A DNA stretch of 64,000 nucleotides from Spirodela intermedia (lineage: Eukaryota > Streptophyta > Magnoliopsida > Alismatales > Araceae): assembly GCA_902729315.2 (NCBI GenBank), contig LR746277.1, positions 1,431,001 to 1,495,000 of the forward strand. Reading direction: 5' to 3'. The notes below the pieces were generated by a model that saw nothing but the letters and a program-made list of their open reading frames with translations, was not told the origin of the DNA and did no database searches. The number at the start of each line of letters is the position of its first letter. The stretch's first letter is position 1. Of the stretch, positions 1 through 11,471 are shown piece after piece. The position numbers and the translations under genes were made by a program.

Positions 1-1800
1 AACATTTCTTTGCAAGCACTATGGATTGGTTAATATCTTTTTCAAGTATTTATTAGTCAATGGATAATCTACTACTAGAAGAGATCTTTGAATTTGCTCC
101 TACAATGAGGTATGCACCTCATAATCTATCTATTGTCACTTTTTCTGCTTAAATGAATGTGAGGCTATTTTATGAATTTTGAAAATATTTTTATATAATT
201 TATAAGAATTTTCAAGTGAATTTCCTTTATTGTGTGTTAACTTACTTTTAGTTGAGTCAACTTGCAACATGCTAGATCAACTTAAATGGTGGAACCTTTG
301 CCCCATGAGTCAACTTCTTTGTTTTGATCATGAATGTTAATCATTAAGTGGATATTATATAGGTTGAAAATAAATTCCTATATCTCGTACAATGCTTTAT
401 TTCATTTGCTAATAGTCCTTAGACCCTTACATAATAAAAATATCATTTTTTTCTTCTAAAATACTTGAAAACCCTCTGTACAGACCCTCTAACAATTTTT
501 ACCCCTTACAGCCTTGAACCCACACTAAATCATGCTTCCTCCACCTACCAGTTGATTGTGAGTGATCAACAATGAGTCTTGAAGTGATCTAGCATAAAAA
601 ACTTTGGTTCAAGGTAACATTTCTTAATTTCCCCTTTGTTCTTTCACTCCCAATGACTAATTAGAGAGCCCTAACTACAAATTTTCACGTCCACAAGCTC
701 CCCAAATCTATTCCCCCAATACGTCTAAGATGCTTGAATCATCTCATACCATTTTCTTCCCATTGCTCAAAATTTTCCTCTAGAGTCCCCACAAAAATCC
801 AAAGCTCTAGCTTGCACCATTGGTGCTTTGGTGCCATCTTTTTCCACTCTATTGACTTTAATGCACCTCCTGAACATTCCAAATCCTTTTTGGGCTCCAC
901 ATTCCCACTATTGAAACACATCTCTTTCCCCTTGTTGCCTAGGTTTATCAAATGGCAACCATTCTTGCCAAATGCAGCTACCTATAACAGCTCACTGAGG
1001 CCTGCTAGCAACCCAAGGCCCAATGGCATTCCCCTCCCCTGCCTAGCTCAATAAACTTGCCAAATGCTCAAAAACCCATTCATCAACATATTTCCCATCT
1101 TCAAAATGCCAAAACCCATTTCAAGGAATTTTATTTTACTTTGATTGGAAGGTTCTTTGAAATGGATTTGATGATCCAGATTTCTATAATTCTCTTGTTT
1201 CATTTGATAGGTTAGACCAAGCTGGTCTCCACTTATTTTAGGTATTTTATCCCATCCTCATTTGCCCATTTTTATTCAAACGTTGACTCAACCCCTTCTA
1301 GTTTTGCTACCTATATCTTTCTCAAAGTCATTAAAATCGACTTTCTCTTACTAGAATCATTGATCTCGAAACGTATACAGCCAACTCTCCTAAGCTTGTT
1401 ATTCATTCTTGACCAATTAATCTCTTTATTTCTCACCTCCTCTGACCTGACTCCCCCAGACAGGCTTATCTTCGTGACTGAATTCCTACTTATCTAAGAG
1501 CTTCCCTGCTTGTGCAAATGAGAAATATTCTTGGGCTTCCAACCTCGTCGCCTCTTGCCCTAATAATCACTCACATTCTGGTAGATTTTCAAGTAGATAC
1601 ATCTCCACATGGAAGAACATAGTCTATCTCGTCCCCATTATAATACTGATCGTCACACCCATCTGTATAAACCATAAAATTAGGAGCTTTTCGATTTTTT
1701 ATGATCGTATTTTGTCGGGCAGATCAGTGTCTGATAGTGACTAGTTCATCGTAGTAGTAGTGCCTGATGCTTTGATGGTAGATATAAATCTACAGTGGAG
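1..1800. other. Intergenic stretch upstream of RER1
   Basis: No gene is supported here. The first 600 bp are AT-rich and repeat short GTTGAC/GTCAAC words, like the old LTR fragments elsewhere in the window, so part may be retroelement debris. A 106-codon ORF at 734-1054 has no recognisable domain, and its reverse strand is equally open. From about 1640 the sequence should contain the RER1 promoter, but I see no convincing TATA box. Confidence 0.4.
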
Positions 1801-1840
1801 TTACAGAGATGAAAAATAAAATAATACCTGGCCGAGAGGG

Positions 1841-1925
1841 GGTGCAGGGGGGGAGGGTGGTGACAAAAGAGAAAGAGGGGCGGAACAGAGGAAGGGAGGA
1901 AGAAGAGGAGGAAGATCGCAGGTCC
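1841..1925 (+). promoter_or_regulatory. Purine-rich RER1 leader
   Basis: The 85 bases before the RER1 start are almost all purine on the + strand, with long runs of G and of GAA/GAG. This looks like a GA-rich plant 5' leader. It is also open in the RER1 frame, so it would be translated if ATG 1809 were used. Confidence 0.4.
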
Positions 1926-4900
1926 ATGGATCGGCTGGGTGGCGGCGACGGGTCACTGGGAGGAGGAGGGGGGATCCCGTTCGTGTCGGAATGGAGTGCT
2001 GCTGCAGGGCAGCGGTACCAGCACTTCCTTGACAAGGCGACGCCATTTGTGCTGCGGCGGTGGGGGGCCTTGTGCGTTGTGGCTCTCGTCTATGTCCTCC
2101 GGGTCGGGTTCTTCGTGCAGGGCTTCTACGTCGTCTCCTACGGGCTCGGCATCTACATCCTCAACCTGTTTATCGCCTTCCTGTCGCCCCAGGTCGATCC
2201 CGAGATCCAGGAGCTCGTCGACGGTGGGAGCGATGACGCCCCACTCCTGCCCACCAAGTCGTCCGACGAGTTTCGCCCTTTTGTACGACGGCTCCCCGAG
2301 TTCAAGTTTTGGTACGCACCGGTGAATTCTACTCTGATCTGTGTTGTGATTCACGGCTGTGGCAATTTCGTAGAACGTCATTGCGAACCTCTGTGGAATC
2401 CTCACGGGTAATCGCAATTTTGGATTGCCTCGTTGCATTATTGTAACTGGAAAACAAATGCGATTACATGATTTTAAAAAATGTATGATCTGTAAGATGA
2501 ATTCAAGTCTACGCCATTTTGTGACTGCAATAGAACTATACGATCATTTTTCCGTCTGAAAGTTGTAGGCTTAAGCAAGTGTCTTCCTCACATAAACACG
2601 GATAGGGTTTTGCATGAAGATTTCAAACTTTGGTGTAGCAAAAAATATTTTTCTCACTCACAGTAAAGACGCCCACCTCAGGCCTGTGAAGCTTCGTCTT
2701 GTCCCCAGTGCATATACTTTCCCTGGCAACTCATTAAATGGTAATTTTCATTTTTCATGAGAAATCTTCTGATTGACCAATTGGCTGCCCATCTCCATTC
2801 TTTAGATGTCGTCAACGTTTTGATTACACTGCATTTTTTAAATACAAAAGATGGATTACCTATACTGCAGAATTTTCTCTGAAGAGTCTTTGGCTTTGTC
2901 ATGGCCCTTCAATTTTTTGATCCGTGGATTCGAAGAAGAAAAACAAAAGTCGTTGGAAACTCTTGCCAGATTGGGTTGAACATCATTCATTTTCCTGGAA
3001 TCACAGTTTTTTGGCCTATTTTTCTCACGAGATCTTGTTGACCTGTGCATGAAGTCTTCATTATTAAGGAGATATTTCTGGATAGGTAAATGAGAGTTCT
3101 CACTAGAATTCTCCGGTCTCCCTAGATACAGTCTTGACATAACTCTCCTTGAGAATCCATATACACTCGCGTTTTTCATTTGGTATTTGTTCATTTCACA
3201 TCAAAGGTTGCATACTGGAAGGGACGTAGATATTTCTCTCCCTGGTCAGCAAATAGAGAAAGCAATACTTCATGAAAATGGTTTTAGGAACGCTTAGATC
3301 GTTTAGATACCATGAACCATACATCTTCTTCCTCATCCTTCCCTTTCCTGACTTATGCCGTCATCCCTTTCATAGCGCTCTTTACCTTTTCTAAAAGGCA
3401 CTCCTTATCTATTCAATTCGTTTGTACATTAGTTTATGTAAGCTGGAAAGTGCTGGTTTGAAGAGAATCCATTGTTTTTTCCAGTTGATGGTCTGATCTT
3501 CCATTCTGGAAATCTATTGCCAAATTACTTTATGATGCCAATCTCTGCCTCACTTCTTGTTGGGCAATCAGATAAAAGTATGCCAAATTACTTGAGGTAG
3601 AACGATAGTTTATTGCATCCTAAAAAATCATTGACTACATTGTTCTTGTTATCTGGAGTTTAATTTCAAACTTCGTGAATTTAACTCATCGGTTCTTTTG
3701 TCACAAAGAAAACGTTCTTTTTCAAAGGAATTTAACGTTCTTTTATGATGTCATTTGCTTTGAAAAAGAACGTTTTGTTCCCTTATGATTCACATGGATT
3801 CGAGTACGGAAGAGTGCTGTGGTTTCATACTTTTTTCTCTGAAAATATTCTTTAGCCTTGTATTTTTCTGTCATTTCATTTCACTAAACTGTTTGTTATT
3901 TTTTCCCTTTAAATTTTTCAATCTATCCCCTTCTTTTAATCAGCTTCGTTCGGCCAAATTTCAAGTGATAATCGTCAATTTTACTTCATAATTTACAGTT
4001 GTGACCAAAAGGAAAGGGAGATAAAGGCAGGTCTCATGTAATAGCCAATGAATGATACAAAAAGGTCTTCATACCAATACTTTCATCATTGCCCGGATTT
4101 CCTTGCCTGAGTGAGATGTGAGTGCTGATGCTCAGTTGCTTGAGGAAATCAATCATAAAATAAGTCTCTGTGGTAAACGTGTGTTGGAAATCTGTCTCTC
4201 GGACTCCCTTTTCTCATAGGATGTAACTAGGAAGTTAGAGGGTGTTGTGTGTCATAACTCTTGGGAGAGTCTTGTCTGTCTCTCTTAGGCCGTTTGTATT
4301 GAAAGGCATGCTTAGAGCGTTGGAGAATTACAGGCATCTGTTGTGGATGTAACTAGGAAGTTAGAGAATATGCATACGTCAATATTCTTCCCATGGTTGA
4401 CTTCTCTTCTGTGTTTCCCAACACCCTGACCATCACTGTCACCTTCCATACCAATGAGATCCCAGGGCATAACTTGAAACATAGCTGGGTCTCTCCCACC
4501 AGGAATCAAGTATAGATCTCATTTGCCTGATCGAGCAGTACATTGAGACTCATGGCAGATATTTATTAGATCAGGAGACATAGACGCAGATTGTGAAATG
4601 TGAATGGCTGATATAAAGACCCGGAGATAGGGTGCCCCTATTATCTGTTAGATGCTAGATGCTCTTCCTTTTTATCTGTCTGTGTTCTAATGTTTCCTTT
4701 GTAATATGTTGCTTAATTTTTGGGTATTAGTTATCCATTTTGTACTAATATCTACGAATCCTTTGTGATGTTTGTCAAATCCTTCACCATCTGCTACAAA
4801 TCCATTCCTCTTTCGCCTTCTTCACGAAACACGTATGAAATTGTTGTTGCTGTTTTCTTTCAGATAAACAAGTCCTTTTCTTTTCTGGATATTTCGATCT

Positions 4901-6095
4901 TCTTCCTTCCCTGCTTTGTTTGTTGTGATCCGGCCGGAACTTGGTGTTATTACCAGTTGCAGATAAATACCACCCCCTGTTACAATTAAAGGTGTTTCTT
5001 TTACTCTCAGCTAGGAGTGACTAATGTCTCTAATGTGTCGCAGCTAAGCATGTGGATTTAGTATCAGTTGGCTCAGGGTGTGGAAAGATTGGGGTTGCAT
5101 CTGATGCTTGTGCTGGGGTGAAGAGTTCTCAAAAACTAAAGATTGATATCCAGATGGATCATCATGTGTTGCACACTGATGATGATGCAATTTTCTAGTG
5201 TCAGATTTGCGTTTGGTGATCTAGTTGAATGGTGAATGGAATCTTGCTTTTACCTCTTATGTGATATCCATGTGTTGATTCAGGTTGATGTGATGCGCAT
5301 GTGTATATCACATGATGTCTTTTATGAGATTTTAGATATGCCATCTTCCTTGTCAACAGTCGTTTTGGGATTTTAATATAACTAATTATTATATAGCCGT
5401 GACGTACCTTTTATTAATCAGAATCAGAAAGATAACTGTCTCACTGTAGTGGATAAACTATTGGATTTAGTTGATTATGCAAGTCCTTTTCTGTTTTGGA
5501 AAAATAATATGTTTCAGTAATTTTCTCAGCCGCAAGCTGTAAATCTAACCAGATTTTTGATGGGATGTTTTCTGGATGGATGGTGTTGGTCCTCCCCAAT
5601 TGGGCTACGAGGATTTCTGGTTTTATTTTCCAGGATTGCCTTCTTGATAATGCCTGTACCGCATATTTCTGTTGCTTTATGTCCTTACAAAGACGCTTGC
5701 TAAAAATAGCATCTTGTGGGTCATTTGGGAGAGGTCAAAGCTAATTTTACCTTGAATCAACTTGGATTTTGAAATGTTCCTGAACCATGGTGCTCATTCA
5801 TCTCTTGCAGGTATTCCTTACTAAAAGCGCTCTGCATTGCCTTCGTTATGACATTTTTTAGCATGTTCGATGTTCCTGTCTTTTGGCCAATTCTACTCTT
5901 CTATTGGGTGGTTTTGTTCACTGTTACAATGAAGCGGCAGATACTTCATATGATTAAATACAAATATGTGCCATTTTCTTTTGGCAAGCAGGTATCTTTA
6001 CACCTTCCATCTTTCAGATATAGCCTGATTTTGTTAGGGGGGGGAGGGGGGGAGGGGGGCATGGACCTGTCTTGCTGATGGCTGTGTGTGTGTGT

Positions 6096-6133
<38 letters not shown>

Positions 6134-6195
6134 AGCGTTACACAGGGAAAAAGGGGTCTTCAGCAGATGATCTTACTACCCTTCCAAAGGATTGA
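1926..6195 (+). CDS. RER1: RER1 family protein (Golgi-to-ER retrieval receptor), 3 exons, 208 aa
   Basis: Exons are 1926-2311, 5811-5991 and 6136-6195; all junctions are GT-AG and in phase (386+181+60 nt, stop TGA 6193-6195). RER1 is an early-Golgi protein with four membrane spans that returns ER membrane proteins through COPI vesicles. The product has a Gly-rich start, the family block around residues 28-60 ([13 protein letters not shown]), membrane segments near 46-62, 67-86, 133-150 and 151-169, the acidic PQVDPEIQE loop after span 2, and the family end motif [20 protein letters not shown] before a short variable tail. Length fits the family (about 190-215 aa). ATG 1926 is chosen because MDRLGG opens like plant homologues, but an in-frame ATG at 1809 would add 39 Glu/Arg-rich residues if transcription starts earlier. 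Intron 1 is 3.5 kb. Exon 1 is far richer in GC than exons 2 and 3. Identity is secure; the start is less so. Confidence 0.95.
3709..3776. repeat. Perfect 19-bp inverted repeat (hairpin) in RER1 intron 1
   Basis: Arms 3709-3727 (AAAACGTTCTTTTTCAAAG) and 3758-3776 are exact reverse complements around a 30-nt loop. An extra AACGTTCTTTT copy lies in the loop (about 3734-3744). It is short for a MITE and pairing does not extend past the arms. It may be a foldback remnant or chance. Confidence 0.75.
4220..4366 (+). repeat. 21-bp direct repeat, 126 bp apart
   Basis: GATGTAACTAGGAAGTTAGA plus G occurs exactly at 4220-4240 and 4346-4366 inside RER1 intron 1. No target duplication or terminal structure is visible, so its origin is unclear. 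Confidence 0.7.
5992..6135 (+). repeat. RER1 intron 2: G-tracts followed by a (TG)n(TC)n microsatellite
   Basis: This 144-bp intron is largely low-complexity sequence. Runs of G at 6037-6059 are separated by single A bases, then an alternating TG run begins near 6082, then a TC run to about 6131 that leads directly into the TTCAG acceptor. The TC repeat therefore serves as the polypyrimidine tract. The G runs could form a quadruplex in the transcript. Confidence 0.85.
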
Positions 6196-9100
6196 ATGTG
6201 TCTTGAATTGCAAGTGGATGGGTGGAAGAGTGTGGATCTTGGTGGATAACTCTCATTTGCCTCTGTCGAGGAATGCTGTGGCCGGCGAGTTATATGAGAT
6301 CTCGATAGAAGTTCAGTTTACATGCAAGGGGGCCTCCACGTAATTGAGTCCTTTTAGGTGTTCTTATTCTCTTCATCTGTTTGGCGTTTTAAAGACGATG
6401 CACCTACGCTTTTGTAACATTATTTTTTCTCATAGCATTGTAGCAACTTTGACATAATACCGAGGGATGGGGACTTGGCCTTCCCATTTTCTCATGGACA
6501 TTGGTTTCATACGCACTCTGCCCCCAAGTTGGTCTTTGAAAACAAGACAAGGATAATTGCTTTACAGGTTCCTTCTTGTCTTTCTTGGATTTATCATTTA
6601 CCCTGTGCAAGAAGAAATCCACTTACTTAGGTATTAGTAATCTTTGTAAAGATTATACTCGCAAGAATTCTGGCTCTGGGCAACCCTTTTAGGGCATTAA
6701 TCATCAGCTATAGTCTTAGGTTGGACTCGTGCCTAACAACTTTTAGGGTTTTGTGTGACATCCTTTAGGGTTTCAAGAGTTGAAGTAACTAAAAGAGTTT
6801 GTGAACGGACTAAAAGAGCAATTTGTTCTGACAAACAATGTACGAACAGTGTGGGAGTACTTTGCTGATTGCACCACACAAGAACCATGGGGGAGTGCAT
6901 GAAAAACTAACTAACACTCATGGGTAGGGGTGCATTGGGTCATAACTTCACAAGAGGTGCTAGTGGGGTGCAACCACCCTACACTCAACCCCTTCATCTA
7001 CTATACACTCCACAACAATGTGTAGAGACCAACCAGGAAGGTGACTGAGGCTAAACTCATCTACTTAGAAACTAACATCAATATTTTACCAATTATCATG
7101 AGATTTGATAGTGGGGTGATCAACAACTTTTTTTTTTTGACAAAATAGTACACCACTTGGACTTGACATTATCATGAGAACATAGCTAGCTCAAGGCCAT
7201 CAATTCAGAAGCACATATCTTGACTAGTATTTTGTATGGAATCCACTTGATGCTAAAAACATGAGATGATATTGTAATACTTCGTAGTACTATTGATGGA
7301 TGATTTCAGGACTATCTTAGCTACGTTCTTTACCACTCAATTTTAAGCTGAGGTCTTTCCCCAATGACATATTGTCCTTGAAAGAGAATCAATATCTCAC
7401 ATTGTATCAATGACATTCATATATTATGTTAACAATGCTCAAATAATATGTTATCTGCATTTACAGGGTAAAGAAACCTTCCCTGTAATCCTGTGGGATT
7501 AAGATGACTAGTTCATGCCAAAGGTTAAATTGATAAAAGACAACATACACTATTTTGGAGTTCATAATCTTCCTTATACTACCCTCTTGTAGATTTAGCT
7601 GAAGAATTTTTCTATTTCAGGGGTGTTTGAACCATTTTGGTCAATTTATTAGGCAACTCTAAAGCTTTATAAATTTACTAGAACTTGATTGTGTTGGGAA
7701 GAAACTGGTCTTTATCCTTTCTCCCTCTTGACTTCACAAATGTCTTAAAATTGATATATTGACCAATATGGCTCTCTTCCCTCCCTCTCAAAAGAGGACT
7801 AGAAGAAAGAACATACTAATCCAATAAGTTAAATTTCAGGTGTAATTGAATTTCAGAATTTCCAACATGTTGGCCATAAAACTAACTTTCCAATGAATAT
7901 TTGCATGATCAGAGATGTGATAGCAGTCTAGGCCTAAAGTTGTTACAGTCAAATTCCATATTCAGACTAAACTATAGACAATATAGATGTGTACTTTTGA
8001 CAATGTAGTATATCATTAGAACCAAGGGTGGACAACATAGTAAAGTGGGCAAGGTATAGGAGGATACAATGACAGATAAGTATATGGTGACCGTCATGCA
8101 ATTTTCTAATACGATAGTATACAAATGCAGATAAGATGGGATAAAACTAAACACAAGGTATACGGGTCTAGAAAATAAGTTATTACAATAAATATTGCAA
8201 GTTATCAATGAACGCAACATATGAAAATATGAAACACATCATATGTTTGTACACAACAGCACTAATTGAGGAAACACGTCAATTCATATACCATAGAATA
8301 TCATTCTAGATAGTATATTATAATAGTAAACACAATATGACAACGAATAGTCCATATGTACACCAATAATAAGGTATAACACTGGCATTAGTACTTTATA
8401 TATGCAACACAAATAACTAAGTCTAATTATGATAACAACATATGAACATTTTTGAAAAATATATTATGAAAACTATTTAAAGATACTTTTGACATATATC
8501 TTTAAATCGAAAAAAAAACTAGTAAAAGATATTTTTAAGAAATTAAAATAGTACACTATGCTATAGTTGAAGACATCAACTTGAGATTTGAAGCGTTATT
8601 GTTGTCAAATCACTAAATCATTGAACATTTCTGAAATAAAAAATGGAGTCAATGAGTAAATCGTTAATCAAACATCCAACTTAATACGTTGACTTTGACT
8701 GAGCTATGAGGGACAAATTTGGTTGTTTGCTGCTTAAGAATGGACTAGAGCATGCCTCATTTCTCCATACATATGGCTGGCATGTTCAGCCCAATCTACT
8801 GATGATTTTGCTAACCATTTTCAATCTATTAGAAAATGTTAGAGAATAGGTCGCAATTCTCTTGTATGGATTTCCTTTCTTGGTTCCCCTCCTACCCTCT
8901 CACCCTCTTTCACTATTCAGATCCCTCAATCATCATGATAATTGCTAAATAGTGTTATTATATATTTTCATTTGAGAATAAATATTTCCGATTCTTGAGA
9001 AGAACATGGAGAAGTAGAAACACTACACATTCAGTTTAATGTATGAATGGTTCTAAAAATGAATAATCATGTGGAGCAGTCACACAGCTGAGATATCCAC

Positions 9101-9560
9101 TAGAAAATAAGTTGATCGCATTAGACATAGTTTTCCAGAGTTCCACCTTGACAAGGATGAGGTCGCCAACTGGCTCTGCCTTGACCAAATCACTTAGTTT
9201 TCATCTGAAAATCAAGATCTGAGCAAATAGATTTAATGGTTCGGGGCCAGATATAGAAGACATGTTGAGCGTCAAATTATGAATTTGGAAAGCTGTGTTC
9301 CCAGAAGGTAATGGGATTACAAAGATTACGAGCAAAGGATCCCAAACAAGCCAATATTCCTCCAGTAACATCATCCCTTCTCTAATTCAGGCTGCGTTCA
9401 TTCACCACAGCACTAACATGGCCATGCCCGATCCGCGGCGGAGGATGTTTACGCCCCCACCATATTTCTTAATGGGGGATCAAAATTGGAGATATCGTAT
9501 TTTCCCGATTGCCCCTCCAGAAGCTTCATGGTAAGTACCCCCTTGACTACAAGATACACT
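6196..9560. other. RER1 3' UTR and AT-rich intergenic DNA
   Basis: The first few hundred bases are probably the RER1 3' UTR. From about 6650 to 9300 the DNA is AT-rich with no supported gene, RNA or intact mobile element. Short ORFs here (for example 7972-8220 on the - strand and 9295-9534 on the + strand) lack recognisable domains. Confidence 0.5.
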
Positions 9561-9564
9561 CCGG

Positions 9565-9834
9565 TCCAACGGTATCACGCTGGCACGCCTTTATCTTTCT
9601 ATTTACTTCTCAGTGGCGCGATGTCGTCGTGAGACTGGTCTACAGAATTGCTTCGCAGATCTTTCCTTCTTTCCCCCATTGATAACAAAACGCAACCGTT
9701 GGATATTTCGGTATCCAACATCCAACGGTACCACATCCACACGCGTTTCTCTTATTATTTATTTATACCTGGCGCGAAGTCGTCGCTCGACTGACCCACG
9801 GAACTGCTTCGAAGCTCTTTCCTTCCTTCCCCCC
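9565..9834 (+). repeat. Diverged tandem duplication in the C2 gene 1 promoter
   Basis: Two copies about 113 bp long lie 156 bp apart (9565-9677 and 9721-9834). Both begin TCCAACGGTA, share a GGCGCGA-GTCGTCG block and a GAA(T/C)TGCTTCG block, and end in a pyrimidine run finishing CCCCC. They differ at many sites, so the duplication is old. The second copy ends about 140 bp before the start codon, so both lie in the promoter or 5' UTR. Confidence 0.85.
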
Positions 9835-9971
9835 GAGTTCCGTCCTGTCTAGTGACGCTTTATCAAGAGCGCTATTGTAATTCGTTGTTATCCTCGCCTT
9901 CTCTCCGGTCATCATTTCCAGCCCGTTCCAGGCGTCGGTCCGAAACACCCATACCTCTCACCGAAGTCTTG

Positions 9972-11113
9972 ATGTCGATCCAAGGAGACTCCTTACAGGT
10001 GGAAGGTACAGACCAGGCTCTTCTGCTTCTTACGATTCTGCTTTTGAAGCTGCTCTCATCTTGCTTGGTTTTTCTGTCGACATTGGCAGTGGTCGGTTGC
10101 ACCCGTCTCAAGGACACAGAGTGGTTCTCTCGGCAAGATCCTTACGTATGTCTCGACTACGCAGGCACAAGGTTCCGCACTCGCACTCACACAGGTGAGC
10201 AATCAAGAAGTCCCCTAGATGCGGAAAATATCTGTTTGTATGAAAAAGGCAGTTTTCTTTTCTTCTCGCCTTCATACGTATCTGTTTATCTGGCCTTCAG
10301 ACGGAGACAAGGACCCGATCTTCTGGGAGAACTTTATATTTCAGCTGTTTGAAGGATGCCGGGAGATCAAGATAGAGGTCTGGAACAGCAATACTTTGTC
10401 CAGGGACAAGCTCATCGGAAGGGGCAGGTGTGCTGTTTCCTCCGGGAGCTAACAACTTGGCCTTTCTAGAATTAGATCGCTTGTAACTTGACCCCGTTGT
10501 ACACCTGTTTCAGGGTCCTACTGCAAAAAGTACTCTCGGAGGGTAACGACGATTCCTCATGGACGATCCAGTCGGATAGTGGAAGGGCCGCTGGGACGGT
10601 GAATCTCCGCATGAAGTACTCCAAATCACAGGTAATGATGCATCGTTTCTTCTCCTACTCTCTGTTCTATTCCTCTTTCACAACGCCAATTTCTGAGAGA
10701 TCCGACGCGATTCTATTGCAGAAGAACGGAGATACTTATTCTGTTCCTCAAACGTATCATTATCCTCCGCATTCTCATCACAGCCATCACTATCCTCCGC
10801 CATTTCCTTCTCACCAGTACTGTCATCATCCTCCATACCCTACTCAGACGTATCGTTACCATCCGTATGCTCCACAAACGTACAACAATCCTCCGTATCC
10901 TCCACAAATGTATAACAATCCTCCCTATCCTCAAGCTTATCCTCCTGCTGAGGGCTACTACGTACAAGGTTGGTCTTCTGGTCCCGATTTTCTCGCCTCC
11001 CTCCCTTCGTTTACGCAGTTCCATTTGTTATCATCGACTGTTTCGTATTTATCACCCACGTTGGTCTCTGTGCAGGTGCACCCCCTTATTACCGACCGCA
11101 TCCTCCGTATTAA
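9972..11113 (+). CDS. C2-domain protein with Pro/Tyr-rich tail, SRC2-like, copy 1 (222 aa)
   Basis: Exons are 9972-10005, 10090-10194, 10301-10427, 10514-10631, 10722-10968 and 11076-11113; introns are 84-107 bp and all junctions are GT-AG in phase, stop TAA 11111-11113. Residues 1-128 form one C2 domain, a fold that binds phospholipid, often with calcium (VVGCTRLKDTEWF, then RQDPYVCLDY and the FWENFIFQL strand). Residues 129-222 are low-complexity Pro, Tyr and His with repeats such as YNNPPYPPQ, as in the SRC2 family of stress-induced proteins. Of the usual loop-1 and loop-3 acidic ligands, D20 and D28 are present, but loop 3 reads VWNSNTLSRDKLIG with Asn at 75 and 77, so calcium binding is probably weak or lost (inference). 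There is no signal peptide. A paralogue lies at 32298-33508. The 3' end and UTR are tandemly duplicated downstream. Confidence 0.9.
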
Positions 11114-11471
11114 AACCAATGCTTCTGGAGAGTGTAGCAGCTTTTCCATAGTGTGCTTCTTCGTGTGCCCATCCCTCCTGTTTGTACGGCGCCATTTCGT
11201 TTTAGTGGGATGAATGCTGTCTTAGCCCGTTTAAGTGTAATTAAATGGCTCGTCACTTGTGCGAATCAACTTTTTTCATGCTAAATGTCATCCTCCGTAT
11301 TGAAACCAATGCTTCTGTAGAAGGCAACATCTTCTCCATAGTCTACTTCTCTGTTTGCCCATCTTTCTTGTTTGTACGACACCCATTCTTCTTAGTGGGA
11401 TGAATGTTGTCTTTCCCTGTTTTAATGTAGTTAAATGGCACGTCACTTGTGCAAATCAATTTTTCTTCATG
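11099..11471 (+). repeat. Tandem duplication of the C2 gene 1 stop region and 3' UTR
   Basis: Unit 1 (11099-11280) begins at CATCCTCCGTAT, inside the last codons of C2 gene 1, and runs into the 3' UTR. Unit 2 (11289-11471) follows at a 190-bp period with the same order of blocks, including CATCCTCCGTATT, the TTAGTGGGATGAATG block and CGTCACTTGTGC. Unit 2 keeps the final codons but ends TGA instead of TAA. It lacks a splice acceptor, so it is probably 3' UTR or downstream DNA. Confidence 0.9.

Larger units (their letters stand above)
2312..5810 (+). other. RER1 intron 1 (3.5 kb)
   Basis: Donor GT at 2312-2313 and acceptor AG at 5809-5810 after TCTCTTGC. The intron is AT-rich and carries no gene I can support. 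It holds the inverted repeat at 3709-3776 and a 21-bp direct repeat at 4220 and 4346. The two reverse-strand ORFs at 2678-3194 match no family I know. Confidence 0.8.

Noticed and set aside
734-1054. 106-codon + strand ORF upstream of RER1
   Set aside because: No domain or familiar motif; the opposite strand is open over the same stretch (739-951), and composition is like surrounding intergenic DNA.
2678-3194. Two overlapping - strand ORFs inside RER1 intron 1
   Set aside because: Neither shows a known domain or splice-consistent extension; they lie in an intron on the opposite strand.
10713-11024. Arg/Ile-rich - strand ORF over C2 gene 1
   Set aside because: It is the antisense shadow of the repetitive Pro/Tyr-rich exon 5.
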